A stretch of 64,000 nucleotides of DNA from Minwuiaceae bacterium. GTDB taxonomy: Bacteria > Pseudomonadota > Alphaproteobacteria > Minwuiales > Minwuiaceae. The DNA lies in assembly GCA_028278525.1 (NCBI GenBank), contig JANQEE010000069.1, forward strand, positions 62,001 through 126,000, read 5' to 3'. The translations under genes and the position numbers were made by a program. Positions within the stretch are counted from its first letter, which is position 1, and the number at the start of each line of letters is the position of its first letter. The notes below the pieces were generated by a model that was not told the DNA's origin, did not search any database, and saw only the letters and a list, made by a program, of their open reading frames with translations. Positions 34,793 to 44,889 of the stretch are shown in pieces.

Positions 34793-37700
34793 GCGGAGCC
34801 GGGCTTCGACGCCCTGCCGGCACGGGCGAACCAGTCGGCCAGCCGCTGCATGAGGACATAGAAGGCCGGCGTGAAGATCAGCGACATGACGGTCGCCGCG
34901 ACCATGCCGCCGACCACGGCCGTACCGATTGCCTGCCTGCTGGCCGCGCCGGCGCCGGCGGCGACCACCAGCGGCATGAACCCGGCAATCGACGAGATCG
35001 CCGTCATCAAAATCGGCCGGAAGCGTAACCGCGCGGCGGCAATCGCCGCGTCGACGGCGCTTTTCCCCTGACGCCGTTGCTCGGACGCGAACTCGACAAT
35101 CAGGATCGCGTTCTTACTGGCCAGCCCGATCAGCAGGACGATACCGACCTGCGTATAAACGTTGCTGTCGAAGCCGCGCAGCAACAGCGCGATCACGGTG
35201 CCGGACAGGGCGAGCGGCACGACCATGATCACCGCCGCCGGATTGGTCCAACTCTCGTATTGCGCCGCGAGCACGAGGAACACGAGCACGATGGCAAGCG
35301 CGAACACCGCGATAGCCTCGGATCCGACCTGCTTCTCCTGATAGGAGATACCGGTCCATTCGTAACCCATCGACGCCGGCAGTTTCGCATCCGCCATCCG
35401 TTCCATGAGGGCGATCGCCTGGCCGGAACTGAAGCCGGGCGCGGCCTGTCCGGTGATCGAGGCCGCCGGGAACAGGTTGTAACGCAGAATGGTTTGCGGG
35501 CCGAGCGTCGTCGTCACTTCGACGAAGGTGCCGACCGGGACCATGCGCCCGTCCGCGTCGCGCACGTCGAGTTGGCGGATATCGTCCGCTTCGACCCGGA
35601 ACTGATGATCGGCCTGAACCTTGACCTGCCAGGTACGGCCGAATTTGTTGAAGTCATTAACGTAGGCCGATCCTAAGTAGGCTTGCAGCGTGCCGAATAC
35701 CTCGGTCAAAGGAACGCCCAGCGTCTTGGCCTTGGTCCGGTCCACATCCGCCAGAAGCTGCGGCACGTTGGCGCGGAACGTCGTGTTCAGACCGGCCAGA
35801 CCGGACTGCGCGCCGCCGTCGGCGATGATCTCGCGCGCCATCTGCTGAAGCACTTCCAAACCGACGCCGGTGCGGTCCTGAAGCTGAAACTGGAAGCCGC
35901 CGACAACGCCGAGCCCGCTGATGGCCGGCGGCGGAAAGGCGAACACGATCGCCTCCTGAATGGCCTGAAACTGCCGCTGCAACGACCCCAGTATCGCCAA
36001 CTGGCTAAGCGCCGGATCCGTCCGTTCCTCCCAGGGATCGGTCACGATAAACAGAGTTGCCGCATTTGAGGCGTTGGTGCCGTCGATCAGGGAAAAACCG
36101 CCCAGGGAAACCCAATCGCGAACGCCGGGGGTTTCGGCGAGCATCGCATCGATCTTCGCGAGAACCTCCCGTGTGCGTTCCAGGGACGCCGCGTCCGGCA
36201 ACTGTACGCTGGCGAACAAGACTCCCTGATCCTCCGTCGGCAGGAAACCGGTCGGCAGCCGGCCGAACTGCCACCCGGTCAGACCGCCGACAATTGCGAA
36301 CAAGACCATCACCATCGCCGTACGGCGCACCAACGGCTTGGCGACGCCCAGATAGCCGTTCTCCACCCGTTTGAAAGCGGCGTCGAAGCCCCGGAACAGA
36401 ATGTTTTTCCGCTCTTTCTGCGGCCGGAGCAGTAGGGCGGACAAGGCGGGACTCATGGTCAGGGCGTTGACCGAACTGAACACCGTCGCGACCGCAATCG
36501 TGAGCGCGAACTGGCGATACATCTGACCCGTAATGCCGGGCAGAAACGCGGTGGGCACGAAAACGGCGAGCAGAACCAGCGTGGTCGCCACCACCGGCCC
36601 GGAGACTTCCGACATTGCCTTGATCGCCGCGTCGCGCGCGTTGAGGCCGCGTTCGATATGTGTCGCCGTGGCCTCCACGACCACGATCGAATCGTCCACG
36701 ACCACGCCGATCGCCAGCACCAGGCCGAACAAGGTGAGCATGTTCAGCGAAAATCCCAGTGCGCCCATGACGGCGAACGTCCCGATCAGGGAGACCGGGA
36801 TCGCGACGGCGGGGATGAGCGTCGCGCGCCAGTCCTGCAGGAACAACAACAGCACGAGAAACACCAAAGCCGCCGCCTGAAACAGGGTGACGTAAACTTC
36901 CTGAATAGACCGGTCGACGAAAACGGTGGTGTCGTAGGGCACGCGATAGTCCAGCCCTTCGGGGAAACCGGTGCTGAGATCTCGGATCGCGGCACGCACC
37001 GTCTCGGCAACGTCCAGGGCGTTGGCGCCCGGCAGTTGATAGACCGCGATGCTGGCCGAAGGCGCGCCGCTCAAGCCCGAGGCGATGTTGTAACTCTTGC
37101 CGCCGAGTTCGACCCGCGCGATGTCGCCGAGGCGGGTGATCCGGCCGCCGTCGGCGACCTTGACGATGATCGCCTCGAACTGCTCGATCTCGCTGAGACG
37201 GCCCGGAACGTTGACCGCAAATTGAAAGTTCTGACCGCTGGGCGCGGGCGGTTGCCCGATCTGGCCGGCGGCGACCTGAACGTTTTGTTCCCGAATGGCG
37301 TCGATCACCTGCTGCGTGGCGAGCCCGCGCGATTTGAGCTGATGCGGGTCGAGCCAGACGCGCATGCTGTAGTCGCTTTGCGGGAACACCTGCACCTCGC
37401 CGACACCGGGCACGCGGCTCAGCACATCGCGAACCCGGAGCGTCGCATAGTTGCTGAGAAACAGTTCGTCGTAGCGGCGGTCCGGCGAGAACAACGAAAC
37501 GAACAGGATGATGTTGGAGGACTGCTTCTTGGTGTTGACGCCCTGCCGTTTGACCTCCTCGGGAAGATTGGGCTCGGCCAGCTTGACGCGGTTCTGCACA
37601 AGCACCTGCGCGGTATCCAGGTCTGTGCCGACCTCGAACGTTACCGTAAGCGAATAAGAACCGTCGTTCGCGCTGGTCGAAGACATGTAGATCATGCCTT

Positions 37701-37920
37701 CGACGCCGTTGACCTGCTGCTCGATCGGGGCGGCGACGGTTTCGGCGACCACCCGCGAGTTGGCGCCCGGATAGACCGCGGATACCTGCACCGTGGGCGG
37801 CGTGATCTCCGGATATTGCGTTACCGGCAGCGACGCCAGCGTGACGGCCCCGGCGATCACGATGACGATCGAGATGACGCTCGCGAAAATCGGCCGTTCT
37901 ATGAAGAACCGGGAGAACAT
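34789..37920 (-). CDS. RND efflux inner-membrane pump (HAE1 / AcrB family)
   Basis: The 1043-aa protein starts MFSRFFIERPIFASVISIVI and has two large periplasmic loops between 12 membrane segments. The proton-relay aspartates lie in GVVVDDSIVVVEA and a conserved Lys in IGLASKNAILIVEFA. It is the drug/proton antiporter of a tripartite pump with the adaptor gene 35 bp upstream; no TolC is present here. Size is normal for AcrB. The N terminus lacks frameshifts, so it looks intact. Confidence 0.95.
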
Positions 37921-37955
37921 GGGCGACCTTCGCTCTGTTTGCGCCGCGCCCGGTG

Positions 37956-39221
37956 TCAGTCCGAGACGGAACGGGCCGAGGCGGAACGGGCCGAGGCGGA
38001 ACGGGGTTGTTTCGCTTCCGCAATCGCACGCCGCGCCGGAGCGGCAGCCGACGTCATCGGGGCCTTATCCGCCTGTACCTCGCGCCCGGGCCGGGCCCGT
38101 TGCAGACCGTTCACGACAACCCACTCGCCGGCGCCCAGGCCATCCTCGACAACGCGCATGCCGTCGATGCGCTGGCCGAGCTTCACCACCCGCGTTTCCA
38201 CGACATTGTCGGCATTCACGACCAGGACGAAGCTGCCCTCCTGGCCGGTGCCGATCGCCCGCTCGCTGACCAGCGGTAGATCGGCGCGTTCTCCGATAGG
38301 CATGCGCACGCGGGCGAACAGGCCGGGCACCAACACGGGCGGCACCTCCGTGTTGCTGAAAACGCCCCGCAGTTGCAGCGTGCCGGTATCGGAATCCACG
38401 CCCGACTCGGCGAAATCCAAGACGCCCTCGTGCGGATACCCCGTTTCGTCCGCGAGGCCCAATTGCAGCACCAGGCCAACATCCTCGGTGGCGTCTTCCT
38501 TGGGGTCGTGGCCACTCGCCTTCACGCGTTCCCGGTACAGCTTCATAACTCTCAAGAGATCGAGTTCATTGAGATTGAAGTAGACGTACATCGGATCGTT
38601 AGCCGTGATCTCGGTCAGCACGGTCGCCTCCGAAATGCCGACGAGATTACCCACATCCACCTTGCTTCGGCCGACCCGGCCGCGGATCGGCGCCGTGATT
38701 TCGGTGTAACCGAGATCGATTTCAGCCTGACGCAGCGCCGCCCGACGGACCAGAACTTCGGCCGCTGCGGCCTGCGCATCGGCCTCCGCTTCGTCCAATT
38801 TCGCTTCGGAAACATTGCCGCGGCCGCTCAGCTCCCGCGCCCGCAGCAAGGTTTTGTCGGCTTGACTCTTGCGCGCCTCCGCACGGGCCAATTCGGCCTC
38901 CGCAGCCTGCATGTTCGCCTGGTATTCCTGCGGATCGACTTTGAATAAAAGCTGGCCTTTGTCGACAACCGTTCCCGGTACGAACTCCCGGGCCAGCAAC
39001 GTGCCGGGCACGCGGGCGCGAACCTCGACCCGTGCAGCAGCCGCCGTGTTTCCCGTGAATTCCAGATAATCGGTGACTTTCTGAACGGCCGGCTGGGCGA
39101 CCGTTACTTTCGGCGGCGGCGGTTCGACGTAAGTGTTGGGATCGTCGCAGGCCGCGATGAAAAAAACCAAAGCAATGGCGGCGAAACGAATGCCGAGCCC
39201 AGCTTGTATCCGAGAGCGCAT
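37956..39221 (-). CDS. RND efflux periplasmic adaptor (membrane fusion lipoprotein)
   Basis: The 421-aa adaptor has a lipoprotein signal (IAAC, lipidated Cys25), a biotinyl-lipoyl hairpin, an alpha-helical coil of roughly 60 residues rich in Ala/Glu/Gln, and the beta-barrel/MP domains. ATG at 39221 is chosen; a TTG 12 bp upstream is possible. The very C terminus ends in an imperfect repeat (SARSASARSVSD), encoded by three 15-bp copies of CGGAACGGGCCGAGG. It runs 35 bp before the pump gene, the usual order. Confidence 0.9.
   Translation of the reverse strand: MRSRIQAGLGIRFAAIALVFFIAACDDPNTYVEPPPPKVTVAQPAVQKVTDYLEFTGNTAAAARVEVRARVPGTLLAREFVPGTVVDKGQLLFKVDPQEYQANMQAAEAELARAEARKSQADKTLLRARELSGRGNVSEAKLDEAEADAQAAAAEVLVRRAALRQAEIDLGYTEITAPIRGRVGRSKVDVGNLVGISEATVLTEITANDPMYVYFNLNELDLLRVMKLYRERVKASGHDPKEDATEDVGLVLQLGLADETGYPHEGVLDFAESGVDSDTGTLQLRGVFSNTEVPPVLVPGLFARVRMPIGERADLPLVSERAIGTGQEGSFVLVVNADNVVETRVVKLGQRIDGMRVVEDGLGAGEWVVVNGLQRARPGREVQADKAPMTSAAAPARRAIAEAKQPRSASARSASARSVSD
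37967..38009. repeat. 15-bp tandem repeat inside the adaptor gene
   Basis: CGGAACGGGCCGAGG occurs twice and then partially a third time at the 3' end of the adaptor gene. The unit length is a multiple of three, so copy changes keep the frame. Confidence 0.7.
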
Positions 39222-39301
39222 GACTTTATCCAATCATGTACTCGGACAAATAGCACGCCCGAACTCGGCGACAAGCGCCGGAGGATTACGGCCGTAACGG
39301 T

Positions 39302-39736
39302 TTACTTCCCATAGTCGACGGTCAGCCAGCGCTCGGGACGCATGCGGACCTTGATGCTGTTGCCGCGGGCGTGGGCATCGCGCATGCCTTCGGCGTACTG
39401 CGCACCGGCTGCCTCGCCGAGGTAGCGCTGGGCCATCGGTTTCAGGTCCGCCTCCAGGTCGTAGGGTTCGGTAGCGACGACCGGGCCTTCGACGCTGACA
39501 TATTTATAGGGCGCCGTCGGCTCCTGGACGCAGAGGCTGAAGCGGCCGGCGGCGGCCAGCAATCTGCCTTTGCGCGAGTCGCTCTGGGTCAGGAACCAGA
39601 GGTCGCCGCCCGGTTCGTAGTCGTACCAGACCGGCACGCTGAGCGGGCCGCGGCCGGCTTCAGCGATGCTGACGATGGCGACGCGCGGTTCGGCGAGGAA
39701 GCGGTTGCGCTCCTCAGGTGTCATTTTAGAAGACAT
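39302..39736 (-). CDS. Pyridoxamine 5'-phosphate oxidase-fold protein (PPOX class)
   Basis: The 144-aa split-barrel protein has RNRFLAEPRVAIVSIAEAGR, GPLSVPVWYDYEPGGDLWF and KYVSVEGPVVA. These resemble F420- or FMN-dependent PPOX reductases (Rv1155-like). ATG at 39736. It stands alone on the minus strand, followed by 68 bp to the adaptor start. Substrate unknown. Confidence 0.83.
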   Translation of the reverse strand: MSSKMTPEERNRFLAEPRVAIVSIAEAGRGPLSVPVWYDYEPGGDLWFLTQSDSRKGRLLAAAGRFSLCVQEPTAPYKYVSVEGPVVATEPYDLEADLKPMAQRYLGEAAGAQYAEGMRDAHARGNSIKVRMRPERWLTVDYGK

Positions 39737-39803
39737 CGCTAACCCTTTGTATTCTCTTGATGCAGATGTGCCTGCTTTAAAGCATAGCGTTGGGCGACCT
39801 CGC

Positions 39804-39890
39804 TGTCATTGCGAGGCGCGAAGCGCCGCGGCAATCTCGGGAGGACAGAGCACTGCCCTTCGAGATTGCCGCGCTGCGTTCGCAATGACA
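39804..39890. repeat. Dispersed intergenic repeat, copy 3
   Basis: The element begins TGTCATTGCGAGGCGC and ends GCGTTCGCAATGACA. It has the same inverted ends and core layout as 6394-6479 and 20389-20490. It lies between the ABC exporter stop and the PPOX gene. Confidence 0.7.
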
Positions 39891-39903
39891 GCGCCGCCGC
39901 TGG

Positions 39904-41673
39904 TTACGACGCCAATCCTTCGACCTGCATCCGGTGCAGTTGCCGGTACAGGCCGTCCTCGCGGGCGAGCATGTCGTCGGGCGTGCCCTGCTCGACGATC
40001 CGGCCGTCGCTGAACACCAGCACCCGGTCGACGGAGCGGACCGTGGACAGGCGGTGGGCGATGACGATGGTCGTCCGCCCGGCCATCAGCCGCTCGATCG
40101 ATTCCTGGATCTTCGCCTCGGTGATCGAATCGAGGCTGCTGGTCGCCTCGTCCAGGATGAGGATCGGGGCGTCCGCCAGGAAGGCGCGGGCAAGGGCGAT
40201 ACGCTGCCGCTCGCCGCCGGACAGTTTCACGCCACGCTCGCCGACCAGCGTGTCGTAGCCCTGCGGCAGGTCGAGGATGAACTCTTCCGCGTGGGCGAGA
40301 CGCGCCGCGACGTGGATTTCCTCCTCGCTGGCATCCGGCCGGGCATAGGCGATGTTCTCCGCCAGACTGCGGTGAAACAGGATCGGATCCTGCGGCACCG
40401 CCGCGATGGCCCGGCGCAGGCTGGCCTGGGTCACGGTCGCGATGTTCTGACCGTCGATCAGGATCTGCCCGCCGTCCACGTCGTAGAGCCGCTGCACCAG
40501 CTTGACGAAGGTGCTCTTGCCGCTGCCGGACGGGCCGACCAGCGCGACCCGCTCCCCGGAGGCAATGGCCAGGCGGAAGTCGCGGTAGAGCGGCTCCACC
40601 CGGTTGTCGTAGCCGAAGGTCACGTGATCGAACTGAATCGTACCGTAAGGCGCATCCAGATCGGTCGCATCCGGCCGGTCGGCGACCTCCAACGGCGTCC
40701 GCTCGAAGACGATCAGATCTTCGATCTCATTGACGCCGCGCTGTAAGTTGCGGACATGCATGCCGACCTCGCGCAGACGGCCGTTGACCAGGAAGTAACT
40801 GGTCAGCACGAACGTCACGTCGCCCGGCGTCGCCAGACCGCGATGCCAGAACCAGAGCGCCAGGCCGAGCAGGCCGAGTTGCAGGACGACAGAGAGCGCA
40901 GCCTGCACGCCTTCGACATTGATGTCCCGAGTCCAGGTCAGCAGCGCCTTGTTACGCCAATCCTCCGCGACCTGCAGGAAGCGGCCTTCCTCGCGCGTTT
41001 CGGCGCCGAACGCCTTGATCGTGGCATTGCAGCCGACGGCATCCGCCAGCGCGCCGCCGAGCGCGGAGTCGGCCGCGTTCATGACCCGCCGCGTCGGAGC
41101 GACATAACGGGTGACCAGCAGCACGCTGACGACCACATAGGCCGCCGAGGCGACGAAGACATAGGCGCCCATCAGCGGCCAGCGCAGCATCAACAGCACA
41201 GTCACGCCGAGCACGACGACCGCCGTCGGCATCAGGCCGACATAGACCGTGTCCGCGATCTCGTCATAGGCCCACATGCCACGGGTGATCTTGCGCACGG
41301 TGGAGCCGGCGAAGGCGTTGGCGTGCCAGTCGGTGCTGAAGCGCTGCACCCGGGAGAAGCTGTCGGAGACGATCCGCCGCATCACCTGGGTCGCCAGCCG
41401 GAGCCACATGTAGAACGACGTCACCCGCAACAAATGAACGACCACCGCCAGGCCGACGAACGCCGCAACAGCGACCAAGGCGGCGCGCAGCCGAGCGCTA
41501 TCGCTTGCGTCGGACGCAAGCGCATCGATCAGCCGGCCCGCCAGGACCGGCATGAACACATCGACGATGGTCGCCGCCAGCATGGTCATACCGATGGTGA
41601 CGAACAGAGCCGGAAATTGACGCCAATAGCGCCACACGAAGCGGGCGATATCGGCATAGCCTACGGTATTCAA
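39904..41673 (-). CDS. ABC transporter, fused permease and ATPase (MsbA/exporter type)
   Basis: The 589-aa half-exporter has six membrane segments in its first 320 residues. A C-terminal ATPase follows with Walker A GPSGSGKSTFVK, Q-loop AVPQDPILFH, signature KLSGGERQRIALAR, Walker B ILILDEATSSLD and the H-loop IVIAHRLSTV. It exports lipids or drugs as a dimer. The apparent start is TTG at 41673; a GTG lies 12 codons further in. About 220 bp upstream are a short leader ORF and alternative hairpins that may regulate it. Confidence 0.9.
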   Translation of the reverse strand: MNTVGYADIARFVWRYWRQFPALFVTIGMTMLAATIVDVFMPVLAGRLIDALASDASDSARLRAALVAVAAFVGLAVVVHLLRVTSFYMWLRLATQVMRRIVSDSFSRVQRFSTDWHANAFAGSTVRKITRGMWAYDEIADTVYVGLMPTAVVVLGVTVLLMLRWPLMGAYVFVASAAYVVVSVLLVTRYVAPTRRVMNAADSALGGALADAVGCNATIKAFGAETREEGRFLQVAEDWRNKALLTWTRDINVEGVQAALSVVLQLGLLGLALWFWHRGLATPGDVTFVLTSYFLVNGRLREVGMHVRNLQRGVNEIEDLIVFERTPLEVADRPDATDLDAPYGTIQFDHVTFGYDNRVEPLYRDFRLAIASGERVALVGPSGSGKSTFVKLVQRLYDVDGGQILIDGQNIATVTQASLRRAIAAVPQDPILFHRSLAENIAYARPDASEEEIHVAARLAHAEEFILDLPQGYDTLVGERGVKLSGGERQRIALARAFLADAPILILDEATSSLDSITEAKIQESIERLMAGRTTIVIAHRLSTVRSVDRVLVFSDGRIVEQGTPDDMLAREDGLYRQLHRMQVEGLAS

Positions 41674-41847
41674 TGTCTGGAACCGTCGGGTTGTTGGCCC
41701 TGAACGGCCCTCGAATAGACGCTTGGAAGAGATGCGGCGGGCACATGCCGCATCGGTTCAAACGACCGGTGCTTCGGGTCGGGAAGACTCCGCGCGCGGA
41801 AAACTAGATCAGACGCTAAAAGGTCGTTCTTGCGCTTGGGAGTTCCT

Positions 41848-41921
41848 GGGGTCAGCCCCGGCCGGATTCCCCTGGCCGGGACGACGGTCGCTCAGCGGTG
41901 GCGACCCCGGCCTGAGGGGAA
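41848..41921 (-). promoter_or_regulatory. Mutually exclusive hairpins upstream of the ABC exporter
   Basis: Read on the minus strand, one hairpin pairs TTCCCCT..GGCCGGG (41906-41921) with CCCGGCCAGGGGAA (41867-41880), with an inner GGTCGC/GCGACC stem. The downstream CCCGGCC arm can instead pair with GGCCGGG (41857-41863), and GGGG/CCCC form a third stem (41848-41859). The leader ORF stop lies in the first loop. This is an attenuator-like layout, unproven. Confidence 0.4.
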
Positions 41922-41951
41922 CACAGCGAGCTGCGGCATGATGGATTTCAT
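41892..41951 (-). CDS. Candidate leader peptide of the ABC exporter (19 aa)
   Basis: A short ORF reads MKSIMPQLAVFPSGRGRHR, with GGGGAG 5-10 bp before its ATG at 41951. Its TGA stop falls inside the loop of a GC-rich hairpin, 219 bp before the ABC exporter start and in the same direction. Such ORFs often control drug-exporter genes by ribosome position. No family match known to me; it may also be chance coding. Confidence 0.3.
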   Translation of the reverse strand: MKSIMPQLAVFPSGRGRHR

Positions 41952-42079
41952 GGAACGCTCCCCTTTCTCTGGGACAAAGCCGGTTAAACAGAATCGCCGC
42001 GAGGTGCGGCAGCGTTCTTATGCCACAGGCCGATTCCGAATGGAAGACCCCAGGCACGAGAAAACCCGAAGAAGTAGAA

Positions 42080-42664
42080 TTAAGTCGCCTCGCCGAAGGT
42101 CTTGCGCATGATCGGCCGCGTATCGGAGCGGCGCAGGACCTCCGTGAATTCCGCCTTGCGGAAGGCTCGGGCGAAGCCGGTCCAGGCATAAGGCGCGGGG
42201 TAAGGCCCTTTCTTGGGGTCGATCGGGTAGCCTTCGAGAATGGTGCCGCCCTGTTCCGCGACAAAATCTGCCACGGCATTCAGCAGGCCGACCGAGACCC
42301 CCTGTTTGCGATACGATTTGGCGATGAAGAAACAGGAAATCGACCAGACCTCCCGGTCGTCGACCGGCTTGAGCACGCGCGACCGTTCCAGCCGGGTGTA
42401 TGCGGAACGCGGCGCGACCGCGCACCAGCCGACCGCCACGCCGCCATCGTAGGCGAGCAACCCCGGCGGCGGACCGGCCTCGACGATGTCCTTCATGGCG
42501 CGGCGATTGCCCTCGCCTTTCCTTGCCTTCTGCTCGGCCGGCGTGTTGCGCCATTCCATACACCAACAGCCACCGTAGGCGCCTTTCGGCCCCAACAGGG
42601 TTTCGAAATCGCGCCAGCGGTCCGGCGTTAGAGGATGGTATGTGAGATCAGGACGATCCGGCAT
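42080..42664 (-). CDS. GNAT-family N-acetyltransferase
   Basis: The 194-aa protein has the acetyl-CoA site VWSISCFFIAKSYRKQGVSV (the R/Q-x-x-G-x-G/A-type motif reads RKQGVS), and YGGCWCMEW, a cysteine-rich segment conserved in one GNAT subgroup. ATG at 42664 is preferred to the GTG at 42673. It probably acetylates a small amine; the substrate is unknown. It is followed by the leader-peptide region of the ABC exporter. Confidence 0.85.
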   Translation of the reverse strand: MPDRPDLTYHPLTPDRWRDFETLLGPKGAYGGCWCMEWRNTPAEQKARKGEGNRRAMKDIVEAGPPPGLLAYDGGVAVGWCAVAPRSAYTRLERSRVLKPVDDREVWSISCFFIAKSYRKQGVSVGLLNAVADFVAEQGGTILEGYPIDPKKGPYPAPYAWTGFARAFRKAEFTEVLRRSDTRPIMRKTFGEAT

Positions 42665-42831
42665 GGCGGCCACATAACCAATGATTAAGTCAATAGCGGT
42701 TAGTGAATGAAATCATCAGAAGAGACGACGGTCAACGGACATGGCCGCCCGGCCGGCACGCCCATTGCCATGACTAAGATCCGTAACCATGGTGGGGTAG
42801 AATTGGGCAGAGATTCGAAGACGGAGTTGTC

Positions 42832-43566
42832 ATGGACCGGCGTATCGAGATGGAAGGGGTGTCGAACTTTCGGGATCTGGGCGGTTACGAGACGGCGGAC
42901 GGCCGCACGGTAAAATGGCGGACGGTGTTTCGCTCCGACACCATGGCGACGCTAACCGACAGGGATATCGACGCCGTCCATGGGCTTGGCGTTACCACAG
43001 TCTGCGACCTGCGCTATGCGGAAGAACGGGAGAGCGAACCGTCTCGGCTGCTCGGCCATGACCATGTCGAGGTATTGGCTCTGGGATTGGAGGAACGGCC
43101 GGGCGCGTCGTTTCTGGATTCCTTCCAGCTATCCGACGACCCGGCCGATTTGGCGGAACGGTATCTGACGGAGAATTATCAGCAGTATCCGTTCCTCTAC
43201 GGGAACGCCTACCGCACGATCTTCCAGCGCGTCACCGCCAGCGAGCGGCTGATCGTGCACTGCACCGCCGGCAAGGACCGCGCCGGCACCGCCGCCGCCG
43301 TGCTGCTGACCGCGCTGGGCGTGCCGCGCGAAACGGTGTTCGAGGATTATCTGCTGACCAACGCCTACTGGGACCGCGGCGGACGGGAGAAGCCGGGCAT
43401 GGACGACGAAACCGTCGCCGCCATCTTCTCGGCGCGAGAAAAATATCTGAATGCGGCGTTCGGGGCGATCGAAGCTCGACACGGCACTGTCGAAACCTAC
43501 CTGACCGACTACCTCGGATTGACGGAGACCGAGCGCGAGGCGCTTCGGGACGCCTGCCTGGAGTGA
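42832..43566 (+). CDS. Tyrosine-protein phosphatase (Y_phosphatase3 family)
   Basis: The 244-aa protein has the active-site P-loop HCTAGKDRAGTAAA (Cys-x5-Arg), the N-terminal GVSNFRDLGGYETADGRTVKW and CDLRYAEERESEPS. These are hallmarks of bacterial DSP-like phosphatases (MptpB/LipA type). It dephosphorylates phosphotyrosine or phosphoinositides in relatives. ATG at 42832. It is divergent from the GNAT gene and is followed by a lower-GC islet beginning near 43570. Confidence 0.9.
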   Translation: MDRRIEMEGVSNFRDLGGYETADGRTVKWRTVFRSDTMATLTDRDIDAVHGLGVTTVCDLRYAEERESEPSRLLGHDHVEVLALGLEERPGASFLDSFQLSDDPADLAERYLTENYQQYPFLYGNAYRTIFQRVTASERLIVHCTAGKDRAGTAAAVLLTALGVPRETVFEDYLLTNAYWDRGGREKPGMDDETVAAIFSAREKYLNAAFGAIEARHGTVETYLTDYLGLTETEREALRDACLE

Positions 43567-43955
43567 GTCTTTGTCGGGTCTGGCCAAGCCTGGCTTGACA
43601 GTAACAAGGGCATTGAGCGTGGTGACACCAAATATCGGAGCGCTCAATGCCCTTGCGGATTTTACAAAGCAGTCGTTCGTGCAAAGCACGGCGAAATCTG
43701 ACTGAGAGCCCTTTTTTGCGCAATGCAGCGCGGTCCATGAAAGGCCGCTTTGCCTATCCCAATGGCAAGGTCGTGACGCCAGGCGGCATGACGTTAATCT
43801 GCGCCCCATCCTATAGCGGTCGGCTGTAAAGCGTTTTATGCGGGCCGTATTCTTGCAGGGCGTCGCGCCACTCAGCCAGAATAGATCAGACATATCACCG
43901 CTCGTTTTCCAAACGGTGAATCACGATGCCGGACGGAAATCAATGGGTTCTGAGC
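43567..43955. other. Gene-free spacer at the left edge of a low-GC islet
   Basis: I find no convincing gene in this 389-bp stretch. It holds a perfect 15-bp inverted repeat (43605-43619 and 43641-43655, CAAGGGCATTGAGCG and its complement). The 21-base loop contains GGTGACACC. It may be the terminator of the phosphatase gene or a remnant of a mobile element. Confidence 0.4.
43605..43655. repeat. Perfect 15-bp inverted repeat
   Basis: CAAGGGCATTGAGCG at 43605-43619 is mirrored exactly at 43641-43655. The loop contains a second small palindrome. A short TTTT follows at 43661. Confidence 0.7.
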
Positions 43956-44747
43956 CTACAAATCGAGAAACGACACAAGTAAATCGGCGAACTCTTTGGG
44001 TTTGTCAACGCAAGGCAGATGACCTGCTCCCCGGATCAGTCGGAACTGGCCATTTGGGAGATAAGCTGCGAGTTCTTCAACGATGTCGCGGGGGGTCACG
44101 ATGTCATTGTCGGTGCCAATAACAAGCGCGGGCTGGGCGGGACGGGAAGCTACATTTGAATTTGATAAATCTGCATGGCCAATCGCTTGGCAGCAGCCAA
44201 CATAGCCCTCAACGGACAAAAGCAGCCGTCGGGCGACTAATTCTTCGTAGCGCGGAGACGACTGACAAAAAGTGGGGGAAAACAGGTGCTGAAAGGAGTC
44301 TTCGATTTTCTTTCGGCAGAACCCTTCGGTGCGCGCCACGGCAGCCCCTTCCATCCAGTCTTCGAGAACACCGATCTTCGTTGCCGTGTTGGATAGCACG
44401 AGGCGCTCTACGAGGTCGGGGCGCAGCTCTGCAACCCGCTGGGCGACTAGTCCACCAAATGAAATGCCAACAAGGTGACATCCCTGAACTTCAAGATAAT
44501 CAAGAAGCCGGATGGCGTCGTCAGCATAGTCGTCCAGCGAATATGGCAGAGCGGGAATGTCCGACTCGCCGTGACCTCTCTGATCGTAGCTCACGATCCT
44601 GAGTCCGTCCGGCAACCGGGAAATGACGTCCTGCCAAATGTCCTGGTGAAAGGACATTGCGTGTACGAAAACCAGCGTCTGCGCGTCCGCCGGACCGGTA
44701 TCCCGGTACGCCAGACTGAACCCCTTATCCTCAAACCTGCTTGTCAT
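43956..44747 (-). CDS. Alpha/beta-fold hydrolase (PcaD-like)
   Basis: The 263-aa hydrolase has the oxyanion HAMSFHQDIWQ, the nucleophile elbow GISFGGLVAQ, the acid in IGTDNDIVTP and the catalytic His in GAGHLPCVDKP. It resembles 3-oxoadipate enol-lactonases and related esterases. ATG at 44747 is preferred because GGAG lies 9 bases upstream; ATG 44762 is also in frame. Its GC content is clearly lower than the neighbours. It sits next to a transposase remnant, pointing to horizontal transfer. Confidence 0.85.
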   Translation of the reverse strand: MTSRFEDKGFSLAYRDTGPADAQTLVFVHAMSFHQDIWQDVISRLPDGLRIVSYDQRGHGESDIPALPYSLDDYADDAIRLLDYLEVQGCHLVGISFGGLVAQRVAELRPDLVERLVLSNTATKIGVLEDWMEGAAVARTEGFCRKKIEDSFQHLFSPTFCQSSPRYEELVARRLLLSVEGYVGCCQAIGHADLSNSNVASRPAQPALVIGTDNDIVTPRDIVEELAAYLPNGQFRLIRGAGHLPCVDKPKEFADLLVSFLDL

Positions 44748-44889
44748 TCTTTTGTTCTCCATCCGATTCAGTCCGTTCGTGGAACGCGGAAAATGAGCAA
44801 GGATTGCCGAAGGTCCATTCCCGTCCCGATCAGATGCTCGCTGTCATGTGGTGGTATCTGAAACAGTTTGCCATCGGGGGAGTTATATT

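Larger units (their letters stand above)
41674..42079. other. Gene-free spacer with candidate leader peptide
   Basis: This 406-bp region between the GNAT stop and the ABC exporter start has no normal gene. It contains a 19-codon ORF (41892-41951) and overlapping GC-rich hairpins at 41848-41921, described separately. Confidence 0.4.

Noticed and set aside
36658-38583. A 641-codon frame antisense to the RND pump and adaptor
   Set aside because: It covers parts of two conserved genes and is rich in Arg/Asp/His, as expected for a shadow frame.
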